Positions 1-8,233 of a stretch of DNA of 64,000 nucleotides are shown here, piece by piece (within the stretch, counting starts at the first letter, position 1; each line of letters opens with the position of its first letter). The DNA is taken from positions 186,001 through 250,000 of the forward strand of contig NZ_MCUW01000007.1 of NCBI RefSeq assembly GCF_002873335.1, read 5' to 3'. A model generated the notes under the pieces. That model was not told the origin of the DNA. It saw only the letters and a program-made list of their open reading frames with translations, and did no database searches. This stretch comes from Vibrio sp. 10N.286.49.B1 (GTDB lineage: Bacteria; Pseudomonadota; Gammaproteobacteria; Enterobacterales; Vibrionaceae). A program made the position numbers and the translations under genes.

Positions 1-2
1 AT

Positions 3-947
3 AGCAAAGGTGTACTTCTCGACGGTAAAGGCTTACCGCTTGATCAATGGCGAGATCGCATGGGCGATGTAACGGAGCGATTCAGCGTCGCTGGATTAGC
101 CGCGCTCGTTCAGCGTAATCATATTATTAACCCAGTATTGGTGGATTGTACCTCGAGTGAAGATATTGCCAATCAATATGCCGAGTTTTTGGCCGCTGGT
201 TTCCACGTAGTGACACCTAATAAAAAGGCCAATACATCAAGTATGGCCTATTACCACCAACTTCGAGATGTTGCACGCAGCTCACGTCGTAAATTGATGT
301 ATGAGACAACAGTAGGGGCGGGTTTACCTGTCATTGAAAACCTGCAAAACCTGATATCAGCAGGGGATGAGCTGGAAAAATTCAATGGTATTTTGTCGGG
401 CTCATTATCGTTTATCTTCGGTAAGCTGGATGAAGGGCTAACACTAAGCCAGGCCACAAATGTTGCTAAGGATAAAGGGTTCACTGAGCCTGATCCGCGT
501 GATGACTTATCCGGTATGGATGTTGCTCGTAAACTGCTAATTCTCGCTCGAGAGTCGGGAATGGCGCTTGAACTTGAAGATGTGGAAGTGGATCAAGCGC
601 TGCCGCCGGGTTTCGATGATTCAGGCTCGGTTGATGATTTTATGGCTCGCTTACCTGAAGCCGATAAGTACTTCTCTCAGTTAGTCGCGGATGCGGCGAA
701 AGAAGGCAAGGTGCTTCGATATGTGGGTGAGATTGCCGATGGCAAGTGCCGTGTTCGTATGGCCGCTGTCGATGAGAACGACCCAATGTACAAGATTAAA
801 GATGGTGAGAATGCCTTGGCATTTTATAGCCGTTATTATCAACCGATTCCATTGGTGTTGCGTGGCTACGGCGCCGGTACAGAAGTAACTGCGGCAGGTG
901 TCTTTGCCGATGTTATGCGTACACTTGGTTGGAAGTTGGGGGTATAA
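3..947 (+). CDS. thrA: Bifunctional aspartokinase/homoserine dehydrogenase I, C-terminal part
   Basis: The reading frame is open from the first bases of the window, so the gene starts upstream. The visible 314 codons are the homoserine dehydrogenase half of ThrA, which reduces aspartate semialdehyde to homoserine with NAD(P)H in the threonine/methionine branch. Recognisable family sequence includes [33 protein letters not shown] (substrate/catalytic region) and a C-terminal [19 protein letters not shown]. The stop codon is one base before the thrB ATG, the usual thrABC operon arrangement. The aspartokinase domain, the ACT regulatory region and any thr attenuator are outside the window. An internal ATG at 60 is not the start, because the coding sequence continues unbroken upstream of it. 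Confidence 0.97.
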   Translation, partial: SKGVLLDGKGLPLDQWRDRMGDVTERFSVAGLAALVQRNHIINPVLVDCTSSEDIANQYAEFLAAGFHVVTPNKKANTSSMAYYHQLRDVARSSRRKLMYETTVGAGLPVIENLQNLISAGDELEKFNGILSGSLSFIFGKLDEGLTLSQATNVAKDKGFTEPDPRDDLSGMDVARKLLILARESGMALELEDVEVDQALPPGFDDSGSVDDFMARLPEADKYFSQLVADAAKEGKVLRYVGEIADGKCRVRMAAVDENDPMYKIKDGENALAFYSRYYQPIPLVLRGYGAGTEVTAAGVFADVMRTLGWKLGV

Positions 948-948
948 A

Positions 949-1911
949 ATGAGTCAACGTGTTGTTGTTTATGCCCCAGCGTCGATCGGCAATGTCAGTG
1001 TTGGATTTGATGTGTTGGGTGCTGCGGTCTCACCAATCGATGGGACCTTGCTAGGGGACTGTGTTGAAATTCAAGCATCAGAATCGCCTTTCGAGCTTTC
1101 AACTAAAGGACGATTTGTCGATAAGTTGCCCGTTGATCCACAAGAAAATATTGTCTATGACTGTTGGAAAGTGTTTGCGAGAGAGCTAGATAAGAAAGGT
1201 GTGGCGCTTCAATCCATCCATATGACGTTAGAAAAGAACATGCCGATTGGCTCTGGACTAGGCTCAAGTGCTTGTTCTATCGTTGCGGCCTTGGATGCGC
1301 TTAACCAGTTTCATGGTAATCCACTTGACGAAACGGAACTGCTTGCCTTAATGGGTGAAATGGAAGGGCAAATTTCTGGTGGTATCCATTATGACAATGT
1401 GGCACCGTGTTACCTAGGTGGTGTACAGCTTATGCTGGAAGAGCTTGGTGTTATTAGCCAAGAGGTGCCTTGCTTTGATGACTGGTATTGGGTCATGGCG
1501 TACCCAGGGATCAAGGTCTCGACTGCTGAAGCGAGAGAAATTTTGCCGTCGCAGTACCGCCGTCAGGATGTCATTGCTCACGGACGTCACCTTGCAGGCT
1601 TTATCCATGCTTGTCATTCCGGTCAGCCAGAGTTGGCTGCAAAGATGATCAAAGACGTCATAGCGGAACCGTATCGTGCTAAATTGCTTCCCGGTTTTAG
1701 CAAGGCGCGAGAGTATGCTGCTAGTGCGGGAGCGCTAGCGACAGGTATTTCAGGCAGTGGGCCGACCTTATTTAGTATCTGTAAAGAGAAAGATGTGGCT
1801 GAGCGTGTTGCTCGCTGGTTAGAAGAAAATTACGTACAGAATAACGAAGGATTCGTGCATGTTTGTCACTTAGACAAGCAAGGTTCGAAAGTAACAGGAA
1901 GTCAGCTATGA
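949..1911 (+). CDS. thrB: Homoserine kinase
   Basis: This 320-residue GHMP-family kinase phosphorylates homoserine to O-phosphohomoserine, the substrate of ThrC. The N-terminus [20 protein letters not shown] is typical, and the ATP-binding loop [12 protein letters not shown] lies near residue 100. ATISGSGPT-type sequence near the C-terminus is the third GHMP motif (here TGISGSGPT). The ATG at 949 is preferred over an upstream in-frame ATG at 898, because that one lies inside thrA and would add a 17-residue extension lacking in the family. The gene follows thrA after one base and overlaps thrC by four bases (ATGA), so the three are probably translationally coupled. Confidence 0.97.
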   Translation: MSQRVVVYAPASIGNVSVGFDVLGAAVSPIDGTLLGDCVEIQASESPFELSTKGRFVDKLPVDPQENIVYDCWKVFARELDKKGVALQSIHMTLEKNMPIGSGLGSSACSIVAALDALNQFHGNPLDETELLALMGEMEGQISGGIHYDNVAPCYLGGVQLMLEELGVISQEVPCFDDWYWVMAYPGIKVSTAEAREILPSQYRRQDVIAHGRHLAGFIHACHSGQPELAAKMIKDVIAEPYRAKLLPGFSKAREYAASAGALATGISGSGPTLFSICKEKDVAERVARWLEENYVQNNEGFVHVCHLDKQGSKVTGSQL

Positions 1912-3191
1912 AGCTTTACAATATCAAAGAAAACGATGAACAAGTCTCTTTTGGCCAAGCCGTCCGTCAAGGACTAGGGCGCAATCAAGGGCTGTTTTTC
2001 CCTTCTGAATTACCGACATTCGACGATATCGATGCGCTGTTAGCTGAAGATTTTGTTTCGCGTAGTGCGAAGATTCTGTCGGCGCTGATTGGAGACGAGC
2101 TGTCCAAAGAGAAAGTAACAGAATTAGTTGATGCGGCATTTCAGTTCCCTGCGCCAATCAAGCAAGTCGAAGATGGCGTATACGCCCTCGAGCTTTTCCA
2201 TGGACCAACGTTAGCCTTTAAAGATTTTGGTGGTCGCTTCATGGCGAATTCACTGGCTGCGGTTTCTGATGGCGGTAAAATTACCATCTTGACGGCAACA
2301 TCTGGCGATACCGGCGCTGCCGTTGCCCATGCGTTTTATGGCATGGAAGACATCAATGTTGTTATCTTGTACCCAAATGGCAAGATAAGCCCACTGCAAG
2401 AAAAGTTATTTTGTACACTAGGTAAAAATATCCATACCGTAGCGATTGATGGTGACTTTGATGCATGTCAAGGGTTAGTCAAGCAGGCATTTGACGATGC
2501 TGAATTGCGCAAAGAAATTGGGCTAAATTCGGCGAACTCAATCAATATCAGTCGATTAATGGCGCAGATTTGTTACTACTTCGAAGCCGCTTCTCAGCTC
2601 AGTAAAGCACAGCGTGATAATCTAGTTATCTCCGTACCAAGTGGTAACTTTGGTAACCTTACTGCTGGCTTGTTAGCGAAAGCACTCGGGCTTCCAATTA
2701 AGCGTTTCATTGCGGCGACGAATGAGAATGATACGGTTCCACGTTACCTTGAAACAGGCCAATGGGCCCCTAAGCCTACAGTGGCGACAACATCGAATGC
2801 GATGGATGTGAGTCAACCTAATAACTGGCCACGTATTGAAGAGCTTTGCCAGCTAAAAGGTTGGGGCCTAGATACACTGGGTAAAGGCGCAGTAACGGAT
2901 GAGCAAAGTGCAGAGTCGGTGCGCGTTTTGAATGATAAAGGCTACCTATGTGAACCCCATGGTGCGATCGCTTACCGTGTGCTTGGTGAGCAGTTGCAAG
3001 CCGATGAAACTGGCTTGTTTTTGTGTACGGCGCACCCGGCAAAATTCAAAGAGGTCGTGGATGATATCCTAGGCACTGATATTGAGTTACCGGCACCACT
3101 GGCTAAACATGCCGCGATGGAACTGTTGTCAGAAGAACTTGATAATGACTTTGAAGCACTAAAGGTCATTCTTCGACGCGTACAACAATAA
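1908..3191 (+). CDS. thrC: Threonine synthase
   Basis: This 427-residue PLP enzyme converts O-phosphohomoserine to threonine. The start [21 protein letters not shown], the PLP-lysine motif [17 protein letters not shown] and the phosphate-binding [15 protein letters not shown] are all as in proteobacterial ThrC. Its ATG overlaps the thrB stop (ATGA), and the gene ends the operon before a strong hairpin at 3235-3295. A longer reading from 1863 exists but lies inside thrB and is rejected. Confidence 0.97.
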   Translation: MKLYNIKENDEQVSFGQAVRQGLGRNQGLFFPSELPTFDDIDALLAEDFVSRSAKILSALIGDELSKEKVTELVDAAFQFPAPIKQVEDGVYALELFHGPTLAFKDFGGRFMANSLAAVSDGGKITILTATSGDTGAAVAHAFYGMEDINVVILYPNGKISPLQEKLFCTLGKNIHTVAIDGDFDACQGLVKQAFDDAELRKEIGLNSANSINISRLMAQICYYFEAASQLSKAQRDNLVISVPSGNFGNLTAGLLAKALGLPIKRFIAATNENDTVPRYLETGQWAPKPTVATTSNAMDVSQPNNWPRIEELCQLKGWGLDTLGKGAVTDEQSAESVRVLNDKGYLCEPHGAIAYRVLGEQLQADETGLFLCTAHPAKFKEVVDDILGTDIELPAPLAKHAAMELLSEELDNDFEALKVILRRVQQ

Positions 3192-3234
3192 AATAGATAA
3201 AAACGGCGTTCTGCGTTGTTTTAATTTGTAAATC

Positions 3235-3295
3235 GAACGCCTGTTTGTTAAATGATATCGATCAGAGATATCGTTTAACAAACAGGCGTTTTTTT
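3235..3295 (+). terminator. Intrinsic terminator of the thr operon
   Basis: A nearly perfect long hairpin: the left arm from 3236 (AACGCCTGTTTGTTAAA) is complementary to the right arm ending at 3290. GATATC-type pairing extends the stem inward, and a run of T residues follows. It lies 45 bp after thrC. Confidence 0.9.
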
Positions 3296-3462
3296 CTGAA
3301 GGTAATCGCAATGACGCTGAATCTAGAGAGTAAATCGAGAGTTAGTTAAATAAATAGCAAGCACATTCATGAACATTTGCGAGACCGTAAACGCTTAAAG
3401 GCATTAAAAGCGTAAAAAATAGTTTCAGGAAGTGAAATAGGCTTTACTCAATGAGCGTTTTT

Positions 3463-3600
3463 GGTATCCTAGCGCCGCTATCAAGTTGATAGTTTCCTCG
3501 GAGATACCTATGAACAATACCGACCATCCTCCTAGTATCAAGGGAGAAAAGTAACACTCTGTCGGTATTTTACGATCTTCGTTCCTGCCTTCAAGGTGGG
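3463..3600 (+). promoter_or_regulatory. Structured leader region upstream of mgtE
   Basis: The 538-bp gap between thrC and mgtE holds several paired elements after the thr terminator. GGTATC (3463-3468) pairs with GATACC (3502-3507) and encloses a small hairpin CTATCA/TGATAG (3478-3492). AATACCGAC (3516-3524) pairs perfectly with GTCGGTATT (3561-3569) and brackets most of a 14-codon ORF. A third hairpin at about 3584-3600 (CCTGCCT, loop, AGGTGGG with wobbles) is followed by a T-rich stretch. GGTATC-like and AATACC-like segments could form alternatives. This resembles a cation- or translation-responsive leader. It does not match the Mg2+ M-box or yybP-ykoY consensus as I recall them. Function is inferred only. 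Confidence 0.5.
3510..3554 (+). CDS. Putative 14-residue leader peptide upstream of mgtE
   Basis: The ORF encodes MNNTDHPPSIKGEK. It has a plausible Shine-Dalgarno (GGAG at 3500-3503) six bases before the ATG and sits inside the paired leader described at 3463-3600. It carries an Asp followed shortly by a Pro-Pro pair. Acidic/proline-rich leader peptides such as MgtL control Mg2+ transporter genes in enterics through ribosome behaviour at low Mg2+. Similar logic is possible here but unproven, and there is no sequence similarity to MgtL beyond this composition. Confidence 0.4.
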   Translation: MNNTDHPPSIKGEK

Positions 3601-3729
3601 AAGTTTTATCTACAACTCTTTTCTTATTTTTCTCCTTTCTACTATTTACGAATGAATGCCATCTAAATGTGGTAGGCACGTATTCGTGACAATTGATGGT
3701 CGTTACCAACGCTAATCGGGAGATTCGCC

Positions 3730-4575
3730 ATGACGGTAATGAACAACACTTATATTGAAAATGCACCTCGCTTCTCAGAAGAAGAGATCAGTGCAGCAAC
3801 AAAAGCATTTTTGCAATACGACGATGAGCAACAGCTTAATTTGTTAACGCTGATGCCGATTGATGAAGCGGTCGGTGTATTACAGCATTGTGCATTTGGT
3901 CAGGTACAACACCTGATACAACAACTTGATTTGCAAGGTCACGACAAAAGAGCGCGACACTTTGCACACCAATTGGGCTTTATTCACTCAGAGGCTGAAA
4001 CGACACAAGGCTATTTATCGACGGGCGTTTTAGAGCACGTTAAACAGCGTATTGGTTGGATCATCACCTTGGCTTTGATGGGCATCGTATCTGGTCTTAT
4101 TATCGCTCAGTATGAAGATATACTAAGCCAGTTAGTGTTATTAGCTGTGTATATGCCAGTGATCGCAGCCGCAGGTGGTAATACGGGTACGCAAGCCGCG
4201 ACCCTTGTCATCAGGGCGTTAGCAACCGGCGAATTACGAAAAAGGCAGTGGCTTGATGTACTTTGGAAAGAGAGCCGAGTTGCTGTCTGCCTTGCATCGG
4301 CAGTCGCCTTGGTGATGGTTGCCCGCATACTGCTCTTCAGTGACGCAAATGCGGGGAATGGGTTTGATTTGAATATCATTGCCTTATCGATAGCGGTGGC
4401 ATTGTTTATCCAAGTGACGATCTCAACGACATTAGGAGGGGTTCTTCCTATTATTGCTCGAGTCTTTCGTTTAGACCCTGCCGTGTTAGTGAGCCCAGTA
4501 CTCGCGTCTATCGTTGATATCTCAGGAATGTGGATCTACTTTACGGTAGTGAACTATTTCTTAGGGCTATCGTAA
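3730..4575 (+). CDS. mgtE: Short MgtE-type Mg2+ transporter (no CBS domains)
   Basis: This 281-residue protein is an inner-membrane divalent cation (Mg2+) channel. Residues 1-100 resemble part of the MgtE N-domain (helical repeats, for example LMPIDEAVGVLQ). The rest has five predicted membrane segments, with the family hallmark PVIAAAGGNTGTQAATLVIRALATGE near 140-165 and a C-terminal DPAVLVSPVLASIVDISGM, equivalent to the pore Asp segment. Classical MgtE is about 450 residues with paired CBS domains between N-domain and pore; these are absent, so Mg2+ gating through CBS domains cannot operate. GGGAG lies seven bases before the ATG at 3730. A second ATG at 3739 is possible. It is transcribed alone, with a 15-bp-stem terminator after it. 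Confidence 0.85.
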   Translation: MTVMNNTYIENAPRFSEEEISAATKAFLQYDDEQQLNLLTLMPIDEAVGVLQHCAFGQVQHLIQQLDLQGHDKRARHFAHQLGFIHSEAETTQGYLSTGVLEHVKQRIGWIITLALMGIVSGLIIAQYEDILSQLVLLAVYMPVIAAAGGNTGTQAATLVIRALATGELRKRQWLDVLWKESRVAVCLASAVALVMVARILLFSDANAGNGFDLNIIALSIAVALFIQVTISTTLGGVLPIIARVFRLDPAVLVSPVLASIVDISGMWIYFTVVNYFLGLS

Positions 4576-4592
4576 TCTGGACAAATGACAGT

Positions 4593-4626
4593 ACAACAAA
4601 GCACAGCTAAGGCTGTGCTTTGTTGT
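4593..4626. terminator. Bidirectional terminator between mgtE and dacB
   Basis: A perfect 15-bp stem (ACAACAAAGCACAGC and its complement) closes a four-base loop TAAG. It serves the convergent genes mgtE and dacB. The dacB stop codon (4607-4609) is inside the structure. Confidence 0.75.
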
Positions 4627-6064
4627 TTGAGCGCTCAAGCGAAAGACTATAATCGATAACTTGTTGGTAGAGGGCTTGTTCAAACTGGGTCAATGGTGAA
4701 ACTACTGGTTTTTTGGTTTCCGAAGGAACTACGTGATAATCGGTAATCATTTGAACAAAAATAGATTGAGGCTTTCCTGCTGAATCTAACCCATACCCCA
4801 TCATATTGTAGGTGCCAAATAATGAGCCGCTCTTGGCGGTAAGCGCGCCTTTTATCGGCGACTTTCTCATACTTTGGCGGTACTTTAATGTCCCGTTCGT
4901 CCCTGCTACAGGGAGCAGCTTGATAAGATTGAGAGTGGCGTCATTGTCATAAATGTAGTGGAGCACTTGCGCCATTTGATTGGTGGTAACCCTATTGTTT
5001 CTTGAGAGGCCTGAGCCATCCTCGAGAATGGCACGGCTGAAGTCGATATTTGCTTGTAGCCTCAGTATCGCCTTAAGTGCTTCGGTACCGTTGTTAAACG
5101 AGCCAGGTTGATTGTAATACGTCGCGCCAATCGTCTTTAATAGGGTGTCAGCATAAAGGTTGTTTGAGTCACGCAACATGGTGGCCAATAACTCAGGTAG
5201 AGGCTGGGATCGTTGCACAAATAATGGCGTAGATGGGGTGTTTTTGGGACGTCCGGTTTTTATGTCTCCAGATATCGTAATCCCTAAACGTTTCGCTTCC
5301 GCACTGATGACATCACGAGTGAACTTTTCTGGAGAAGCAACCGCAAACTTTAACGGTAGCGGCGATGTTCGCGAAACAACGCATCCAGCAAGGGAATATT
5401 GATTATCTTGTGACACATTGAGTTCAAGGTCACAGTGGTGCTCTTTTTGTTGTGTTTTCGTAACGGCACGAGCGGTTGTGGTTGCCGCTATTGGTTGATG
5501 TGCGGGGATATTGATTCGTGTCGTGCCATTGTCATTAGTGTACAGCGCACCTTGCACGCAATTACCATCAAGCGTAATGGCAGAGGCCGGAGCACTATAG
5601 CAGACACCGAGTATATCCCATGGCCAGCCTACCGCTCGGTCATAGCCGGAAAAAACGCTATCGTCGAGCCAAACGGTGCCGAAAGAGGGGCCAATGGATG
5701 ACCTGGCCTCTTTTAGCATCATTCGTAGCGCATCACGCGAGAACGATGGGTCGCCAGAGTATTGGATGACGACATCATTTCCTACACGATACAAAGGCGT
5801 TTCAAAACGAAAGTCATCCCCTAAAGACAATTTGGCTGCAAGTGCAGTAACGACTTTAAGTGTGCTGGCTGGCGGAAAGTACGCGTCGGTGTTTTCGCTC
5901 ACTAATACAGAAGAAGAGGGACTCAACCCATCGATGTAAATGCTGTTTCTACTGCCTTCAGGTAACTCTGCTTCAATTGATGACGCCATGATTGAGGAGG
6001 AGGCAATGGTTAATAATAGGGCGGTTATGGCGCAATTTATTGTCATAGTAGTCTGGTAAGCCAT
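4607..6064 (-). CDS. dacB: D-alanyl-D-alanine carboxypeptidase/endopeptidase (PBP4)
   Basis: This periplasmic low-molecular-weight class C penicillin-binding protein trims and cleaves peptidoglycan cross-bridges. With the chosen start it has 485 residues: a hydrophobic N-terminal signal (INCAITALLLTIASSSIMA), then the SxxK box STLK at about 67-70, an SxN box in DGSGLSRNN, and a KTG-type box KSG in TAKSGSLFG. The start is uncertain. ATG codons at 6064 and 6046 and a GTG at 6151 are in frame, none has a good Shine-Dalgarno, and 6064 gives a signal peptide of normal length. The gene is divergent from greA, as in E. coli. Confidence 0.9.
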   Translation of the reverse strand: MAYQTTMTINCAITALLLTIASSSIMASSIEAELPEGSRNSIYIDGLSPSSSVLVSENTDAYFPPASTLKVVTALAAKLSLGDDFRFETPLYRVGNDVVIQYSGDPSFSRDALRMMLKEARSSIGPSFGTVWLDDSVFSGYDRAVGWPWDILGVCYSAPASAITLDGNCVQGALYTNDNGTTRINIPAHQPIAATTTARAVTKTQQKEHHCDLELNVSQDNQYSLAGCVVSRTSPLPLKFAVASPEKFTRDVISAEAKRLGITISGDIKTGRPKNTPSTPLFVQRSQPLPELLATMLRDSNNLYADTLLKTIGATYYNQPGSFNNGTEALKAILRLQANIDFSRAILEDGSGLSRNNRVTTNQMAQVLHYIYDNDATLNLIKLLPVAGTNGTLKYRQSMRKSPIKGALTAKSGSLFGTYNMMGYGLDSAGKPQSIFVQMITDYHVVPSETKKPVVSPLTQFEQALYQQVIDYSLSLERSNNKAQP

Positions 6065-6411
6065 CGATGGTGTATTGGGGTAGGCTAGCAACCAACCTCT
6101 AAGAGATAAAGTGCTAATTATGAATCCTTGGATTATATTGACTGAAACCACGGAGTCACAGTGAACAGAAGAGTAGGAGTGTGCATGGGCACACGTTTTA
6201 TCCGTTAACTGATACTTGCAGTTAGCGAGATTTTTGCGTTATATTTATCGGCTACAATGCGCCTAGTAAAGCTCAGTGAGGCTCGCTTGCCGCGACAATA
6301 AAGCAATGAGTCGAAATTCAATACGAACAACTTTGCTTCTAATTATGAATTTCAATGATTTGTATCCACAGATTGATTACACTAGGCTTAATCCAGTAAT
6401 TTTTTAAATTG
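6065..6411. other. dacB-greA divergent intergenic region
   Basis: No gene was recognised in this stretch. It contains two short inverted repeats, GTGTGC/GCACAC (6179-6194) and TAACTG/CAGTTA (6206-6224), and a possible greA -10 box TACAAT at 6253-6258 with only a weak -35. If that promoter is used, greA has a leader of about 210 nt. Confidence 0.35.
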
Positions 6412-6442
6412 TACTCAAGCTTTGTTTGAGTAGGGTTTTTTT
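6412..6442 (+). terminator. Attenuator-like terminator in the greA leader
   Basis: TACTCAA (6412-6418) pairs with TTGAGTA (6425-6431), followed by GGG and seven T residues. A second hairpin, CCAAAGT/ACTTTGG (6445-6460), lies just before the greA Shine-Dalgarno. E. coli greA also has a leader terminator that releases short GraL transcripts; the same arrangement is inferred here. Confidence 0.6.
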
Positions 6443-6476
6443 GTCCAAAGTAAACTTTGGAAAAGAGGTTGTTAAA

Positions 6477-6950
6477 ATGGAAAAAGTTCCAATGACCGCT
6501 CGTGGCGAGCTTCAATTACGTGAAGAGCTAGAGCGACTACTAAAGCTTCGCCCACTTATTTCACAAGCGATTGCTGAAGCTCGTGAATTGGGTGATTTAA
6601 AAGAGAATGCGGAATACCACGCCGCTCGTGAAGAGCAAGGTATTTGCGAAGCACAAATTCGTGACATTGAATATAAGCTATCAGTAGCTCAGGTCATCGA
6701 TGTAACGAAAATGGATAATACCGGTAAGATCATTTTTGGCTCGACGGTAACGCTAATCGATGTTGATACGGATGCTGAGCAAACGTATCAGATTGTTGGT
6801 GAAGATGAAGCCAACATCAAAGCTGGTCGTATTTCTGTTAGCTCTCCTATTGCCCGTGGACTTATCGGCAAAATGGAAGGTGATGAAGTGACGATAACCA
6901 CTCCGGGTGGTCAAAAAGATTTTGATATTGATAAAGTCGCGTATATCTAA
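6477..6950 (+). CDS. greA: Transcript cleavage factor GreA
   Basis: GreA enters the secondary channel of backtracked RNA polymerase and stimulates cleavage of the nascent RNA. The 157-residue protein has the N-terminal coiled coil with the conserved tip acidic residues in [20 protein letters not shown] (Asp and Glu), then the FKBP-like C-terminal domain ending [14 protein letters not shown]. The ATG at 6477 gives the family length (158 in E. coli) and follows AAGAGG; an upstream in-frame start at 6426 adds residues not in the family. It is probably monocistronic, ended by the hairpin at 6965-6992. Confidence 0.97.
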   Translation: MEKVPMTARGELQLREELERLLKLRPLISQAIAEARELGDLKENAEYHAAREEQGICEAQIRDIEYKLSVAQVIDVTKMDNTGKIIFGSTVTLIDVDTDAEQTYQIVGEDEANIKAGRISVSSPIARGLIGKMEGDEVTITTPGGQKDFDIDKVAYI

Positions 6951-6964
6951 GTCGAATTAGCACG

Positions 6965-6992
6965 AAAAAAGTCGCATTGCGCGGCTTTTTTT
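6965..6992 (+). terminator. greA terminator
   Basis: Hairpin of AAGTCGC with GCGGCTT (one G-U pair), loop ATTGC-like, followed by seven T residues, 15 bp after the greA stop. Confidence 0.75.
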
Positions 6993-7025
6993 ATATTGAT
7001 AGGTCTATTTGATAAACGTGCGATC

Positions 7026-7053
7026 AAAAAAGGCCGCATTGAGCGACCTTTTT
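7026..7053 (-). terminator. yhbY terminator
   Basis: Read on the minus strand, AAGGTCGC pairs with GCGGCCTT and is followed by six T residues. It terminates yhbY, which converges on greA. Confidence 0.7.
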
Positions 7054-7098
7054 AATGTGAAACGAACTGTTTCAGCAGAGTGACGAATTAAGGTCTCG

Positions 7099-7395
7099 TT
7101 ATTTACGAGGTAATTCGATTTTCTTTTGCTCCGATTGGCGATAAAGAACAAGTGTTTTACCGATAACTTGTACTTTCTCAGCCTTTGTCTCACGGACAAT
7201 TGCATCAACAATCAATAGCTTAGTTTCACGGTCTTCCGAAGCCACTTTAACTTTAATCAGTTCGTGGTGGTCAAGAGCGATTTCGATTTCCGCTAGAACA
7301 GCCTCTGTTAGTCCATTTGCGCCTAGAAGCACAACGGGTTTCAGTGCGTGTGCTAGGCCTTTTAGGTGCTGTTTTTGTTTCGTGCTTAAGTTCAT
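7099..7395 (-). CDS. yhbY: Ribosome assembly RNA-binding protein YhbY
   Basis: A 98-residue CRM-domain protein that associates with pre-50S particles. The sequence MNLSTKQKQHLKGLAHALKP, the GANGLTEAVLAEIE segment with the CRM GxxG-like loop, and the end LVLYRQSEQKKIELPRK match the family, which is 97 residues in E. coli. The ATG at 7395 is chosen for length; an in-frame start at 7449 would add 18 atypical residues. It is divergent from rlmE, as in E. coli, placing two large-subunit maturation genes back to back. Confidence 0.95.
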   Translation of the reverse strand: MNLSTKQKQHLKGLAHALKPVVLLGANGLTEAVLAEIEIALDHHELIKVKVASEDRETKLLIVDAIVRETKAEKVQVIGKTLVLYRQSEQKKIELPRK

Positions 7396-7507
7396 AACGC
7401 GGCCAAATTTATTTAGTATTAGGGTTGAAAAGTCGTATTTTAACGCCATCTAATGACGAAGACTATACTTTATTCTAAGGGTTTGCCCTTGTGACGTTGG
7501 ATATTGA

Positions 7508-8137
7508 ATGAGTAAGCAAAAACATTCGGCTAGTTCTGGCCGCTGGTTGAAGGAGCATTTTGATGATAAATATGCAAATGAAGCCAGAAGAAAAGGGTAT
7601 CGATCTCGTGCTATCTTTAAAATTGAAGAAATTCAAAATAAAGATAAGCTATTGAAATCTGGGATGACAGTTGTCGATTTGGGCGCTGCACCTGGAGGCT
7701 GGTCACAGTACGCCGCTAAGGTTGTTGGGGATGAAGGACAAGTGATTGCTTGTGATTTGTTACCGATGGACTCTATCGCCGGTGTGAGTTTTTTACAGGG
7801 TGATTTTAGAGAAGAAGCTGTACTCGATGCCCTGCTAGAAAAAATACAGCCTGATATGGTCGATGTGGTGATGTCTGATATGGCACCTAACATGGCAGGA
7901 AATTTATCTGTCGATCAGCCTAGAGCAATGTATCTTGTTGAACTAGCATTAGATATGTGTAGACAAGCCTTAGCACCTGGAGGCAGCTTTGTTGTTAAAG
8001 TGTTTCAGGGAGAAGGGTTTGAGCAATACGTGAAAGAAGTGCGTGAAATGTTCAAAGTGGTGAAGATTCGTAAACCGGATTCATCAAGAGCGCGTTCCCG
8101 TGAGGTATTTATCGTAGCTAATGGATACAAAGGCTGA
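7508..8137 (+). CDS. rlmE: 23S rRNA (uridine-2552-2'-O)-methyltransferase
   Basis: RlmE (FtsJ/RrmJ) methylates the 2'-OH of U2552 in the A loop of 23S rRNA with S-adenosylmethionine. The 209-residue protein has the SAM motif [15 protein letters not shown] near residue 57, the DMAPNMAGN active-site Asp and the [10 protein letters not shown] catalytic Lys segment. It lies 96 bp upstream of ftsH, as in enterobacteria, where the two form a heat-shock operon. I did not find a convincing sigma-32 promoter. A TATACT at 7464-7469 may be a -10 box. Confidence 0.96.
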   Translation: MSKQKHSASSGRWLKEHFDDKYANEARRKGYRSRAIFKIEEIQNKDKLLKSGMTVVDLGAAPGGWSQYAAKVVGDEGQVIACDLLPMDSIAGVSFLQGDFREEAVLDALLEKIQPDMVDVVMSDMAPNMAGNLSVDQPRAMYLVELALDMCRQALAPGGSFVVKVFQGEGFEQYVKEVREMFKVVKIRKPDSSRARSREVFIVANGYKG

Positions 8138-8233
8138 ACATTAGTTTACAAAGAGAAAATTAACATTGTAGCTACAGCTGAAAAACTGTAGTACCCTACC
8201 TTTAATTACAATTAGTTATCGAGGACTGACACC

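Noticed and set aside
3463..3600. Known Mg2+ (M-box) or Mn2+ (yybP-ykoY) riboswitch
   Set aside because: The conserved cores of these classes are not present, so only an unclassified leader is reported.
3425..3766. Antisense ORF across the mgtE leader
   Set aside because: No ribosome site or protein-like composition; it overlaps a structured leader and the mgtE start.
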